Translations under genes and position numbers: made by a program
Shown here: positions 10,713 to 22,961 of the stretch, in pieces
Layout of the letters: every line of letters begins with the position of its first letter
Position numbering within the stretch: position 1 is the stretch's first letter
NCBI GenBank assembly: GCA_003024785.1
Contig: PUQB01000272.1
Location: forward strand, 186,001-250,000
Direction: 5' to 3'
Origin: Selaginella tamariscina
Taxonomy: Eukaryota; Streptophyta; Lycopodiopsida; Selaginellales; Selaginellaceae
Length of the DNA: 64,000 nt
Notes under the pieces: model-generated
Seen by the model: the letters and a program-made list of their open reading frames with translations, nothing else
Told to the model about the DNA's origin: nothing
Database searches by the model: none

Positions 10713-10800
10713 CTCCATGAATGGATGCGAAACCGTAGCTACTTACAACAATTTCATCAGCATAGATTACTTGCCGCCTTGTCCCTCCTGGTCCTGAGAC
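10713..10800 (-). CDS. Exon of the same unrecognised host gene, upstream of the copia insertion
   Basis: On the minus strand an acceptor (gcgtctcag) is followed by a frame reading PGGTRRQVIYADEIVV then SSYGFASIHGG, ending at a strong donor (GGAG/gtaagc) at 10713/10712. The copia element lies about 20 bp inside the following intron. With the element removed, the intron would run towards the minus-strand blocks at 6.1-5.5 kb. Joining them into one gene is inference from orientation, splice signals and adjacency; the protein family is not recognised. Confidence 0.35.
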
Positions 10801-10830
10801 GCATGCACGGCCTGATGTTCTTACGGTGAT

Positions 10831-11700
10831 CAAAACTAATTAAATTACAACTTTATACTTAAATTGCTTATTCTAAAGATAGTATTAATTTAACTTAACT
10901 TATTTATTAACCTGCAATCATCAATTTATTAACATTTAATTGTTTTGTTGCTTAAATTTACTAAGCGTTGTAAAATATAGTATTTATTTAAGTTTATTAT
11001 ACATTATATCATTTGATTCTTTGTTTACTAGTTTGAATATGTATATTATTTAAGTATGCTTATTATAGCGTCTCATTTTATATAAAATGTTATTATATAT
11101 TTCAATTTTAATCTCCCATTAGTTAATTATACATTTAATTCAAACCAGCAGTGTCCAACTTTTTTATAAATTAGTGATTTAACTCAATGGAGGGAGTATC
11201 TTTCTATATATATTGTATTATATATATACAGGAAGATAAATTGCATGAGTTTTACATAACATTACCGAAGCTCTCTCTCTCTCTGCAAAGTTTGTTATAT
11301 ATATGCGTTGGTCTCATTCCTCATATTGTTAGATATATATGTTCGGTCTCAAATGTTTATGATATATGAAATTGTATTATAATATAAAATATCATAAAAA
11401 ATTATATTATATCATATAAAACAATATTGGTTTATTAATTTAATTGGTTAATAACATGACAATTATTAAACCAAAAAAAAAGCTCCCCTCCCATGTATAA
11501 TGTACCCTATCTCTCATTTAGTGTATGTATTTTCTTTTCCTGTCGCAAATCTAAAACAAATACTCTAAGCACACATATATAGAGATATGTTTTCTCTAGT
11601 TGGTTAAGTAAATTACTTGGTAAGAAATGTGAAGAAAATATTTGCTCTGATCGTCATTGCATTAATTTTTGATATATATATACAGTTTGAACAGGCAGGT
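10831..11700. other. AT-rich spacer, nothing recognised
   Basis: Very AT-rich, with a CT microsatellite near 11271-11283 and TA runs. The small frame at 11187-11369 has no motif and looks like chance. Confidence 0.5.
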
Positions 11701-11779
11701 GGCGGAAGATTATGACCTTGGATCACTGAGGTGTCACTCCACATCAATGATTGTTTCCCACACTTCTCAAGCTGATCGT

Positions 11780-13430
11780 TTTCAGTTAACATAAGCGCAT
11801 GAAGGATTTATGCTTAGCTATGGGGAGTGACTTAGTGAAAATGTCTGCCAGCATTTTCTCAGTTGGGCAGTATAGTAAATCAACTTTATTGTGTTGAACT
11901 TGTCCTGGAATGAAATTGAATCACAGCTCGATATGCTTGGTATGAGAGTGAAACCTTGAGTTCTTTGTGAGTGCTATAGCGAAGAGTTGAACAACAGTTC
12001 TGGTTCTCACTCTCAAGTCTTGCACAACCAAGCTGATTCCTTTGCTGCAGAGGCAGTAGCAATCACGAGGGGTTCACTCCCCGAGAAGCTAAATGGCAGC
12101 AGCATCCATGCAAAGGTAAGGAAATAACATGTCTGTGGGCAAATAAGAGTACACCCTCCTTGGTTATTATAATTATTAGTTTTATAAACTAGATAATTAT
12201 GAATAGTGTTTTAATCTTAACTGTTGATTAAACTCATCAATAAATCTGAATCATTAATTTCAAAATGAATTTGGCAGTAATTATTCATTGAAAATAAAAT
12301 AATAATTAAATAAAAATTAATAATATTTTAATAATAAATAATAATATTTTACTTATTTAACTCATAAGAAAGGTAAATAATAAATTAAAATACTAAAATA
12401 TAATATAATTTATAAAATATTATTAAACTAGATGGTAATAATTAGATGATAGTTAGTGTTGCAAGTTTTGGAAGGGTGTAACTTTTATTTACTCATGTAT
12501 TGTACTTCTACCGTACAAGAAGGGTCAACATTGTCTTGGCACGGAAGGGGTTAGGGCACATAGCTACCGAAAGAAAATAACTTGAAAGTGTGCAGAGACA
12601 TCATTGATCTAAGTGTTAAGTGATCAGCCAACATGTTGAACTCTATCTTCATTAGTATAAGGAATGCTTAAAAAATGCTAGATTTTACACTTACAACCTC
12701 AACCCAGTCGAGCTTGACTCTGTCACATCCGAGACTCTCAAACTTATAAACTTGATGCAGTTATTTGACAACTATGTGAAAATTTTTGTTACAAATTTAA
12801 CAAGTGTAGAAATTAGAGGAGAAAATAATAAATGTACTCTTGGGTATATAATTTTGCAGATTTTATCTCTCAAAGGGCTTGTTATAAAGCTAGTACAAAC
12901 CATGGTATATAAGGGTGGACAAAGGTGTGCAAAGAGTATGATAGGGGTTTTCTTAAAATGTCTATATGCTCATGGTATATTGCTTTTCTTAGAGTGAACC
13001 CCCTGTGGTAGCCATGTACTCAGCTTTTGTGCTAGTTAGGGCTATCATGGTTTGCTTTTTACTGCACCAACTCATTGGGGAGTTGAAAACATACCCTGAG
13101 GTGGAACTATGAGCTACTGGATACTCTGCCCAGTCTGCATATGTGTAGCCAACTAGGTCCACAAGCCATGAAAATGACAATTAAGCCATGTCCGTGTTGT
13201 TGTTGCTAACACTACTATATGTTAGAAAATAAGAAGATATAATACATTTCATTGCTGTCCAATGATTTGGATTTGGTTTTTCCAAAAACTGTGACATGTG
13301 GCCAACTACAAACACCAAATCTGACTGAGTCGATACCATTAGGTAAATCAAATTGTTGACAACATATCGCTAAGGCACCCCTTTCATTTGTTCCTCCTCC
13401 TTGATAATTAGATTGCGGGAAATGAGGTGT
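11780..13430 (-). mobile_element. Degraded Ty1/copia remnant (RT-RNase H end)
   Basis: Minus-strand pieces of a copia pol C-terminus. At about 13430-12989 one reads YLMVSTQSDLVFVVGHMSQF, NPNHWTAMK, then GYTYADWAEYP and SSTSGYVFNSPMSWCSKKQ, typical of copia RNase H. At about 11960-11780 another reads KHIEL, NFIPGQVQHNKVDLLYC and LADIFTKSLPIAKHK, the usual end of the polyprotein. About 1 kb of unrelated AT-rich DNA lies between the two blocks. No LTRs are recognisable. It is an old fossil with many breaks. Confidence 0.75.
12120..12740. other. AT-rich block inside the copia remnant
   Basis: Mostly A/T with AATAAT-type runs at 12290-12440. It holds no copia or other coding content and looks like a later insertion or expansion between the two copia pieces. 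Confidence 0.45.
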
Positions 13431-13627
13431 TAGCCAACCTCAAGAACAGTAACAACATGCTTAATGTCATAGTTTTTACTTTTGTTCACTTACTTTTTTA
13501 ATTATTTAGAGATGAGTCATGCACCGAGGGGTTTGTAGAGTTTGGAGAATTGGAGACTAATGCACAGTCTCAGTGCATGAATTGTTTGGAGAATTATAAT
13601 AACATGCATAATTGGAGTCATCCTTGA

Positions 13628-13815
13628 TAATAATGCACTCATAGGATGACTCATAGGATTCATGCACCGAGTTTGAAGCAATTCCACACATCCCTTAACC
13701 AAACATTTTCCAGGCTCGACTCTCATAGCTCTGGAACTTGGTGACAGCCTTGCATAACTGGGTTTGCCTCTCGGCCATCTCCAAATCTCACGAAGATAAG
13801 GCCAAGCTTTTTTTC
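13628..13815 (-). mobile_element. LINE 3'-end fragment (minus)
   Basis: About 188 bp that is the near-identical reverse complement of 17425-17600, the tail of the plus-strand LINE remnant. It includes the segments encoding RGKPSYARLSPSSRAMRVEP and the following 3' sequence GTGCATGAATCCTATGAGTC. It represents a second, strongly 5'-truncated copy of the same LINE family. Confidence 0.75.
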
Positions 13816-13859
13816 CAAGGGGCCAAAGAGACTAGCTACAATTCTTAATTTGATCATTA

Positions 13860-14540
13860 ACTATGCATAGCTTAAATTTATTTAATACTTTAACTATTTA
13901 AATTTAAAATTATATACATTTATATATAAATTAACCTATGTATAATCATATATCAAACTATATAAATTATATTTATATATATTATAAACTTATATTTCTA
14001 TATAATATAAATTTATATTTAACATATATATAAACTATGTATAAATTATGTGTAAATTACACTAAAACTAACACAAATTTAAACTTTTAAACTACATATA
14101 AATTATACATTAAATTATTTTAACTTTATATTTTATATAAGTTTAAACTTTTACACTTTTAGATGCCAAATGGTTTTTAAATTTAATATAAATTTAAAAT
14201 GTGTATAAACTATGTATATAATGAAGCTATGCATAATTATATATTAGAACTATATTAAATTATATTTAAACTAGGTATTTATTTAGATTTAATATTTACT
14301 ATGTATATTTATATTTCATATTTAAATTCTATAGTGTCAAATTTATTATTTACTATAAGTAAAATTAATGATAATTAAACTCAATTGAACAATAAACCTA
14401 ACCCTAAACTCTAAAATTAGAAAACATAGTAATCCTAAATTTATTTATAACTATGGTTGTGACAAGGGCTTATATGATCTCTCTTGAGGAATTGGGAGCG
14501 GCTTGACAAGAAACAATAACATCTTCACTAATTCTTTATG
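13860..14540. other. AT-rich spacer, nothing recognised
   Basis: Dense TATAA/TTTAAA-type sequence with degenerate internal repetition of AACTATATAAATTATATT-like words. No coding content is visible. Confidence 0.5.
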
Positions 14541-14542
14541 GA

Positions 14543-14773
14543 TGCTATAAATATAACGATCCCAATAGCGATTTGGTGAATGTAGAAGGTGATATAGGCC
14601 ATTCCTATGCTCACTGTGGCAAGCATGAACCGACTGTTGTGCTAAAGGTTGCTAAATGGTTTCATGGTAAATACATTGGATATTTACATATAATTAATGT
14701 TTAATATTTTTTTAAATACAAATAAGGCAGTTGCTCAGCTAGATGAGGAGGCTTTAAAATGGATCCAGCGTTT
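14543..14773 (+). CDS. Two possible exons of an unrecognised gene
   Basis: The first, 14543 to about 14666, reads CYKYNDPNSDLVNVEGD, then IGHSYAHCGKHEPTVVLK, then VAKWFHG before a gtaaat donor. The second, near 14727-14773, reads AVAQLDEEALKWIQRL before a gtatgt donor. Both stand out from the AT-rich surroundings. The family is not recognised and the model is not supported beyond open frame and splice-like ends. Confidence 0.22.
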
Positions 14774-14882
14774 GGTATGTACATGCGTATGTGTGACATA
14801 TCTATATATACACATCTATATATGCACACATGATTGTATAGATTGTAAAGACATATCTACGAATATGATGTACCAACTATAG

Positions 14883-15850
14883 ATGTGTGTACGTTATGGT
14901 GTATATAAATGGATGTACTATCAATACTTATATAAATTATATACTCCAAATAAGTTTTAGAGAACCATGTGTACTAGAGTGAAGTACATGTCGTATCTGT
15001 TTCCAATGATATACATTTACATATCTACACGTCTATGTTATTATACATAAATAGACAGTGCATATAGAGAGTTTGATGTAATACTTAAATGTGAGTGTAG
15101 ACATGTTATACTCAATATACATGTGTGTGTGTTTTGAGTATACTCAATTGATTTAGGTGTAGCGTGGTTTGATAATTGGAAACAGTGTTTATATTTTTTA
15201 CGTGGACAAGGCATTGATGTTAAACAAAAATGGCCAGTTATATATGCCTCTATCCAAAAAGCTATAAGTATGCATATGTACTAAATACATTTGTATATAT
15301 ATGTATGTGTGTGTGTGTATAATATACACGTACATGCTAATAAATATTATGTTGTTTTCAACTGCAAGCTCTGTGAATTGCCTTGTATTAGATGAAACTA
15401 TTATGAGCATTGTGTGCACTTTTAGTATACAATAAATTTAATGTGTATTTATATATATTTCTATTTATGTGTATATATGTATGATTGATCAATGTAAATT
15501 TGTATGCAGAAAATAAACAACTGAGGTTGTTTAACAAGAAAGGAAAGACAGGGAATAAGAGAATGAGTTTGCACTTTTCTTTCTTTCTCCAGTTAAATAG
15601 TAATATTAAAATTAAAAACTTTTAAGTTGAAGATAATAGGACGCTTATTAAAAGGTGGCGGTTTAAATGTTAGGAAGATGGTTGGGATAGAGAGCCATGG
15701 GTACCATATGATATTGTAAAATCCATTCAGAACAAAATAAAGAGTTACAATAATATATACAATTTTTAATTACATGAGTAACACATTCAAATACACATTA
15801 AAATCACAAATAAATAAATAAATCTAACACATTCAAATACACATAAAAGT
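14883..15850. other. AT-rich spacer, nothing recognised
   Basis: Microsatellite-rich (TATG/TGTA types near 14900-15500). The open frames are short and without motifs. Confidence 0.5.
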
Positions 15851-15904
15851 ATCTTCAATCTTGACGGGGTGGCAAGAGATACATGTTATCAACATGTTTC
15901 TTTG

Positions 15905-17600
15905 GGACTCGCTGACAGATTTTTTTAGGGCATTGGCTCTGATGGACGTCTTTGGCTTGGCATTTGGCTACAAGCTGAATCTTGATAAGTGTGCCACATT
16001 GAGTGAGAAAGTGAGGGAGGATATGTGATTGGTAACCCATACGGTGGTTGGGCCTGTAGAAACAACGACATTGTTGGGGTTTCTTTTGGTCTCGGGTATC
16101 TCGCACAGGTGTTTGTCAACTAATTGTTGAGCAGATCAGGAGGAAACTTGGGCGTTGGGACAACAAGTTGTTATCCACAACCTCAAGAGCGGTGCTGGCA
16201 GGGCAGTGTTAACCTCGGCTCACATGTACTTTTCAGCATTTCTCCTTGCATTTGCAAAGAGCTACAGGGATTATGTTCAGTTATCATGCACTTCATATTT
16301 GCAAGGGAAGCGGACAGGGGTTGGGTCTATGTAGGGTGTAAGAGGGTGCAAACTTTGAAAGAGCTGGGGGATTTGGGGGCACTTGATATGGCTGTACAGG
16401 CGTGGGCATTGGCAGCCAAGTATATCTATAGGTTGCTCTTTGGTTCGTGGAAGCACGAAGCAGCCTGATATATGAAGTTTTGGCTTGAAAGATCCAGAAG
16501 GAGAGGACAAGGAGCACTGGCTTTTGCCTTTTTAGACTCAGCCTTCGCGGGATTCTCTATTTGTCAAGGTGCATCGGCCTTGTTTCAGGCAATTCTTCAT
16601 GCATGGAATGACTTTGCAGGATTCTTCTCAAAGCTCAATTAGCAAACTGGTCTCCACAGGTCAACGAAGGCAGACCACTGGCTCTGGGGAACACTAGATG
16701 GGTCAACAAGTGGGTAAACAAGGGATTGGTACTCTTCCGAGATCTTTGAGATGTACAAGGGGACATGTGGAAGAGCAGGGCGGAGCTAAGAAGAGCTCTC
16801 AAAAAGGGATTTGGACAGAGTTGAGAGGCTGCAGTAGGCATCAGGGGTTCTGGGAAAGGGACAAGCACTTCAGTGGTCTCCTGACCGGCCTTTCTCAGTC
16901 CGTAAGATATATAGGTTCAAGAAGATGGCAGTCGAGAGCATTCACAAGCCCTTCTAGATCACCAATGAACCAATAGCACAGTGGAGTAGGGCCTGCCACT
17001 AGAGCATAAGATGATGTGGTTCTAATTGGACCCTTCTCCACCAAGGGATACAAACGAGGGAGTATAGGTGTAAGACTGGGAGGAGAGGGAGTCGACTTGT
17101 GAGAGATGTGGCCAAGGCAACGAGGATGTTTCTCACCAACTGTGTGTGCTCGGACTCTCTCAGGCTGTGGGATTCACTATCCTTTATTGTAGAGAGGCCT
17201 AACCCAAAGTTCCTGCTAGGAGAATATCACATGCCAGGAACATCTACAAGGGCGAGAGTGCTGGCAATGATGATCATATCTCGGTGTATTTGGAGGGTTA
17301 GAAATGAATGGGTCTTCAACAAGAAGCAGCTCTCCATAACCTTCTTCTTGCTGATGGGGCAGCAGGTTCTCGGGTATGGGCTTGAAACTTTTGGGGAACC
17401 AAAAGAGGACAGATCTTGGAAAAAGAGCTTGGATGAGATTTGGAGATGGCCGAGAGGCAAACCCAGTTATGCAAGGCTGTCACCAAGTTCCAGAGCTATG
17501 AGAGTCGAGCCTGGAAAATCAATAAAGAGTTTGGTTAAGGGATGTGTGGAATTGCTTCAAACTCGGTGCATGAATCCTATGAGTCATCCTATGGAGTGCA
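15905..17600 (+). mobile_element. 5'-truncated LINE (ORF2 C-terminal half), decayed
   Basis: Plus-strand pieces match plant L1-type ORF2. The reverse-transcriptase end reads ALALMDVFGLAFGYKLNLDK. It is followed by the thumb/connection region (IRRKLGRWDNKLLSTTSRAV; SAHMYFSAFLLAF in another frame), then GWVYVGCKRVQTLKELGDLG and DMAVQAWALAAKYIYRLL. A zf-RVT-like CERCGQGNEDVSH leads to LRLWDSL, and the usual tail segment is ARVLAMMIISRCIWRVRNEW. The frame changes several times and stops occur, so it is dead. There is no 5' half, as expected from target-primed reverse transcription. The tail at 17425-17600 recurs inverted at 13628-13815. Confidence 0.8.
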
Positions 17601-17647
17601 CTCATTTGTTTCTCCAAACTCGAAATGTGCACCAAGATGGTCGTGTC

Positions 17648-17770
17648 ATTATTAGAGATGTTTTCCTCAAGCTAGGTAACTACGAGAAAGCTATTGAATT
17701 TTTAACTGCCATTCAAGAGAGTCCTTGTGTGGATGCTAAAAATCAATTTGATGCAATGGCGAAGCTCTCT
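17648..17770 (+). pseudogene. Fragment of a TPR-CHAT gene (unit 0 remnant)
   Basis: Reads VFLKLGNYEKAIEFLTAIQE then [18 protein letters not shown]. This is nearly the same DNA as 54106-54218 in the unit-B TPR-CHAT gene and encodes a TPR-like helical pair. At 17770/17771 it joins abruptly to the interior of a gypsy-A element, and to its left lies the LINE. It shows that a third TPR-CHAT copy once stood here. Everything between this exon and the gypsy interior, namely the rest of the gene, the plus-strand PPR gene and the element's 3' LTR, has been lost. The junction shares only the bases GT. Confidence 0.8.
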
Positions 17771-18144
17771 GTACAAGAGCAATCTTCAACTGACTCACAT
17801 GAAAGACCGGATGAAGTTGCACTCCTGCAGGTAGGTGCAACTTATACGCTACTTCATTAACCTACGCAATAACCTCAAATGGACTGGCATAACGAGGTGC
17901 AAGCTTGTCTGACTTGCTGGCTTTGAGCTGAGTTATATATCCTCGCTTAAGAGATGAGGGAAATACCACTTGTAGATATACCTTATCTCCAACCTTGGAC
18001 TGCCGATAAGAGCGTTTTGCATTAGCATACTTGCATATTCTATCTTGAGCTTTAAGCAAGTTCTTCCTACAAATTATTAGGATTTCTTCCAATTCTCCAA
18101 CAAAAGGCTATGAGCTTGTTGATCAGTACCAAGCTTACTCCACC

Positions 18145-19814
18145 TGTCATAGTTTTTACTATAACTCCCCTTTACTTTGGACGTTGACTGTTGTTACCTT
18201 TATATACTATGTATAAGCTCTAGATGTAGTAGGAAACATGCCCGCTTAGTGCACTTGGGTATCTAGTGATGGTCCAGTTGGGTGTCATTAAGTATTTGTA
18301 GGAAACTCTAGGCAAAGTTAAAATTTACCTTCTAAAAAACTCTTACCCTGGTTTTTTGTGTCCCGGTTGGGTTAATGGTTAGTTCCGGTGAGTTTGGCAT
18401 GTCAGATATGTTTAGAAATATTCCTAGGTTTGACAGGTTAGGGTTTAGGGGTCGATGGATAACTCACCAAGTATATTCCCTTTGGGAATGAGATTTCAGT
18501 GCTAGCCCACTTATATAAACAGGAAAATGAGGGGGGGGTCTGTCACATAAATAAGTAGTATATAGGAGTGAGGGTTCTTGGGTTCATGACTGAGCTCGTT
18601 ACTCTTCTCCCGGTGCAAGCTCTAGTTTGTATCATCAAGGCACAACCCTGTGTTGTGCCGCCCTAACTTCCATATAATAAGGGTACGTCCCACCTTTAGG
18701 GTAACTTACCCTTAACGTTAGCGAATCTATGCCTAGGAGGTCTTGTCGGGATGCACGTTCCAAGAAGTAGAGGTTGAGGCTTGTCTCTAGCCTCCTCCTC
18801 CACGTCAAACTAGGTGTAGCACTCATGGCCAAGCAAGACACATGGGTGTGGGATCTTGTTTGACAGGTTCAAATACCAATTTCTAAGGGTTCACTAGAGG
18901 GTTCTAGAGTTGGCATTTAGGAGCCACGTTTGTGGCACTTGGTGCGTCTCTTGAATCTAAGGGTTATGGCATGATAGCCCACATCGGGGAAGGCAGTGTC
19001 ACATAGAGATGTGACACTGGGCTAAACGTCACACGATACAACGCCCAAGGCACTCCCTTTGGGGTTGTGTATAGGCTTGTCACCAAGGGGTTGGATACTT
19101 TGACAAACAGGCATGCTTGTGTTCGCACTAGGATGCTAAGCCTTGGGCATTTGCTCAAGGGAGGTTAAGTCTTGTAACTAGGTGTGCTTAGGCACACTTG
19201 ACTAGGGGAGTGTTCTCCTTGGAATCTAAGGGTTGAACAACCTAGTTTGTCATCAAGAGCCTTTTCGTGAAGCACTCGCAAGGTCATGTACTTAGGGTTA
19301 TTCAAACCTAACCTTAGGGAGTTTGCTTAGTAAAACACTCGTGTTCGCCTATGGTGCACACTCGTGTCCTCACTAAGTATTAGCCCTAGGTCTAGGGTAT
19401 GACTTGGCCTCTCAACCCTTAGGGGTTAGTCGTGGTTCATGGTACCCTTATCGCCCTAAAGGGGTTGTATTCTCGAATGAGGGTGATTCCTCAAGAGGTA
19501 AGTGACGATGCCTTGGCTCTGTCACAGGGGTATGTGTAAGACACATCTCCTTTGTGGGGTTAGGGCATGATCCTGTCTAGGTCTACTAGGATAGGATCCT
19601 AAAGTCTATTTGGGTTATCCTCTAGGGTTCAGGGGATGGTCATTCTAGGGGACTTAGGGTAGAACTCTGAGTCTTCTGCCTAATTGGGCCTTTGAGTTAG
19701 ATTCTTAGGGTTTACTTGGAAGACTTGGCGTTGTTCACACAGGGTGATGATGTCGAATGGCCACTTGGCAGCCACGTGTTGCCACGTGTGGCCCTTCGGG
19801 TTAAAACTCTGACA
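18145..19814 (+). repeat. Solo LTR of the long-LTR family, nested in gypsy-A copy 1
   Basis: A 1,670-bp LTR beginning TGTCATAG and ending CTCTGACA, flanked by CCACC on both sides (18140-18144, 19815-19819). The paralogous gypsy-A copy 2 has the uninterrupted site, CTTACTCCACCGAATACCC near 44921. It matches the LTRs of the element at 37517-44809. A TATA-like TTATATAAAC lies at 18511-18520, followed by a G-run. No internal region remains, as after LTR-LTR recombination. Confidence 0.93.
18511..18520 (+). promoter_or_regulatory. TATA-like box in the solo LTR
   Basis: TTATATAAAC sits mid-LTR in an otherwise GC-balanced context. The equivalent position in the LTRs of the full element reads TTATGTAAAC, so the box is weakened there. 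This is a candidate U3 promoter and is inference only. Confidence 0.4.
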
Positions 19815-22800
19815 CCACCGAATACCCACATCGGCTGGAGTTCTTGGATGCCTGCCGTGATATGGACTATAACCAAGCCACTATGCATACTGTTGTTGTA
19901 AGCAAACTCTGCTAATGGCAAAAAACTTATCCCACTGCCCGGTTTCTCTCAGACACTTGCTCGTAACATATCCTCCATAATTTGATTCACCCACTCAGTT
20001 TGCCCATCAATCTAAGGGTGATCTCCACTGAAAAAAATACAATCCGGTTGATAAAGCTCGATAGAACGACACCCAAAAAGAACTGGTGAATTTGGAGTCA
20101 CAATCACTAATGATGTTCAATGGCATTCCATGCTCCGAAAACACTTGAGTCAAATAGACCATAGCTAACTCCTTGCTGGTTACATTCCCCTTCAACGGAA
20201 TGAACTTAGCATACTTGGTCAAGCGATCAACTCTGCCTTCTTTGGAACAACAAATCTGTTCTTATAAAGTAACAAACCATCAACTTTCGAATATGGTTCC
20301 ATTAGATTGTTTAAGCGTTGTTGTACATCATCATCCTTTAATTGAGCTTCCCCAATCATATCAACTAGCGACTCTCCACTCTCCCCATAGCATTTAGTTG
20401 TATTACTCTCGATAAAGCATCCGCAACTACGTTCTCCTTCCCCTCCTTATAAAGGATTGACATTCGTCCACCAAACTCATGTAGACAAACTGACCAACGA
20501 GCCTGTCTTCCATTCAGGTCTTGTTGAGTCAAGAAATGTCGTAGAGGTTTATGATTGGTAAAGACCTTAAAGTCTAACCCAGTATGCAAGTAATGCTCCA
20601 AATACGAACAGCATGCACAATAGCAAGCAACTCTTGGTCATATGTAGAATAACACTTCTCCACATCATTCAACTTTCGACTCTCAAAAGCTATAACATGA
20701 CCAGCTTGCATCAACACGGCTCCAATCACATACTCGCATGCATAAGTGTACACTTTGAATGGTGTATCATCTATAGCGACAGCTAACACAGGAGCAGAAG
20801 TAAGTACTTGCTTCAATTTCTCAAAAGCTGCTGCTTCCTTGGCTGTCCACACAAACAACTTGTCCTTCTTACGAACAAGCAACACCGGCACTCCATATGG
20901 TGACTTACTAGGACGAATAAATCCTTGAGTAAGTAATGCCTCAACTTGCTTCTTCACTTCGAGCTCCTCTAAGTAGCTTAACCGATATGGACTTCGCAAT
21001 ATTGGTTTACTCCCCGGTTCCAACTCAATCTCGTGTTGGACACCCCATTCATGTGGGACTCCCTTAGGCAATTCATTAGGAAACACATTTTTGAATTCTG
21101 TCTTCAGTTGCAAAATCTCGGCACCCTCGGTTAATGTTGATCGTTGACTATTGATTATAGTCAACATTGATCATTGACCAATCAACAACGATGACCCCGT
21201 GTCTGCATCTTTTAGATGAACCAAAAAGTACTCATCTTCCCCATCAACTGCAGCCTCTTTCCAATGCTCTTATAAGCAGACTTCATCACAGTAGCAGAAA
21301 GTAACTTCATTGGTGGACTATAAGATTCATCATGAAAAGTGATCTTCCGACCCTCAACATAAAGAGTAACTCTTTTGTTCTCCAGTCAATCCGAGGGTTA
21401 AACTTCTCCAACCAAGTCATACCGAGTATAACATCATATCGTTTCATCTCCACAAGATAGAATTGCTCGCAAATAGGAGTTCCCTCCACTAAAAACTCAA
21501 AATTCACAGCTGCGTTCCAAGTTTGTTGTTCTGTAACAACTCATTCGATGCTATATGGAGAAACCTCCATAGTGGGAATGCTCAACTTCTCCACTAAATC
21601 CTTGGAAATGAACTCATCACTGCTCCCCGGATCAACCAGCACACTCAAGCAAGTGTCATCCACAAAACCACAAAGACGAATCACTCGTCCATTTGTTTGC
21701 TGTGTCTTGGTGTTACCAACCACATAACTCAGCTCCCTAGCAATCTGCAAGATAGCCACCTTCTTAGTAGAAGTGCTTGCTTTAGCTAGCTTTTTCTTTG
21801 TCACTTCTCGCACTGACTTGCCACGATCGTTCTCTTTCCTTTGTTGAGGACAATCACACTGATGGTGACTTGGATCACCACAGATGTAACATCCTTGATT
21901 CCTTTGCTCTTCCCGTCGTTCTGAAGAGTGCTTATTCCCTCTCTCTCCATGTGAGCCTCAATGCTCCTTCTGTGAATGATAAGGCTTATAATGCGACCTC
22001 TTATAAGACTTATAAGAGAGCTTCTTTTTGAAGATTGATTGGACGATTCAAACCTCGCTGCTCAAGAAGTGCGCTACCTGCTCCCTAGCATAGGCTACCA
22101 TCTCGTCAAAATCAGCAGGCTTTCGATTACTCAATTGACACTTCAATTGATGATTCTTTAAACCATCAAGGAAGTAATCAATTTGCATCACTAAAGGAAT
22201 CGATGGATCTCATGCATAGAGGTCTCGCAACTCATTGATGTAGGCATCCAAAGACAACTTACCTTACACAAAGTTTCTCAAAATTAACCTTGCATCATAG
22301 CCAGCAGCAAACTCCTCCTTAAATGCCTCTTTGAATCGTGCCCAAGTGGTAATTGGCTTAGATGAGTGCATGGTAACATGATTCCACCACCAATCCACTC
22401 GTCCCTTCAATGCCAAGGACACTTCCAAAAGCTTGCCTTCATCACTATTAAAACGTCTCACATTCAAAAGTTTATCGACCTTCTCTAGCCAAGACAAGGC
22501 TTCGGCCGAATTCACTTTCTCCCCGGCAGGGAACTCAGGTAACGTCTTCTTCTTGAAGAATCAAGCCCTTTTTCTCAATTCCCCGCTGAGTTTGAACTAA
22601 GTCCTTTAACTCATCAAGTTGCTGCTTGAGATAATCCATGTTCTAGTGGAGAATGGCCATACATTCAACTGACTCTGCATCATAAGTCTCCATTAACTTG
22701 TAAACAAATCGGAACTCATCACACAGTTCTTGCTGGCCAAAATGAGGTGGTTCATAAGAAGAACCATCCTCCTACCGCTTTATAGATGGAACATAACGGT

Positions 22801-22961
22801 TCCCACTATTGCCCTCATAATCCGACATGGTGACACAAAAAGGCAACCACATAAGCCTTAACTAGCTCTGATACCAATGTAATAGTCCTACCTACAGTAG
22901 GCTTAATAGTAGTAAGCTGCCTCACTCAGCACCCAACTCTAGAGCAAGAGCTCAACCCCGA

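Noticed and set aside
12752-12997. An 81-codon open frame between the two copia pieces.
   Set aside because: It lies in AT-rich DNA, has no recognisable motif and probably arose by chance.
15855-16517. Minus-strand open frames over the LINE as genes.
   Set aside because: They are shadows of the plus-strand ORF2 remnant, whose RT-type motifs are clear in the plus frames.
18145-19814. Scattered CCCTAA / TTAGGG words in the long LTR (also in the other LTR copies) suggesting telomeric repeats.
   Set aside because: The words are dispersed, not in tandem, and recur at the same places in every LTR copy, so they belong to the LTR sequence.
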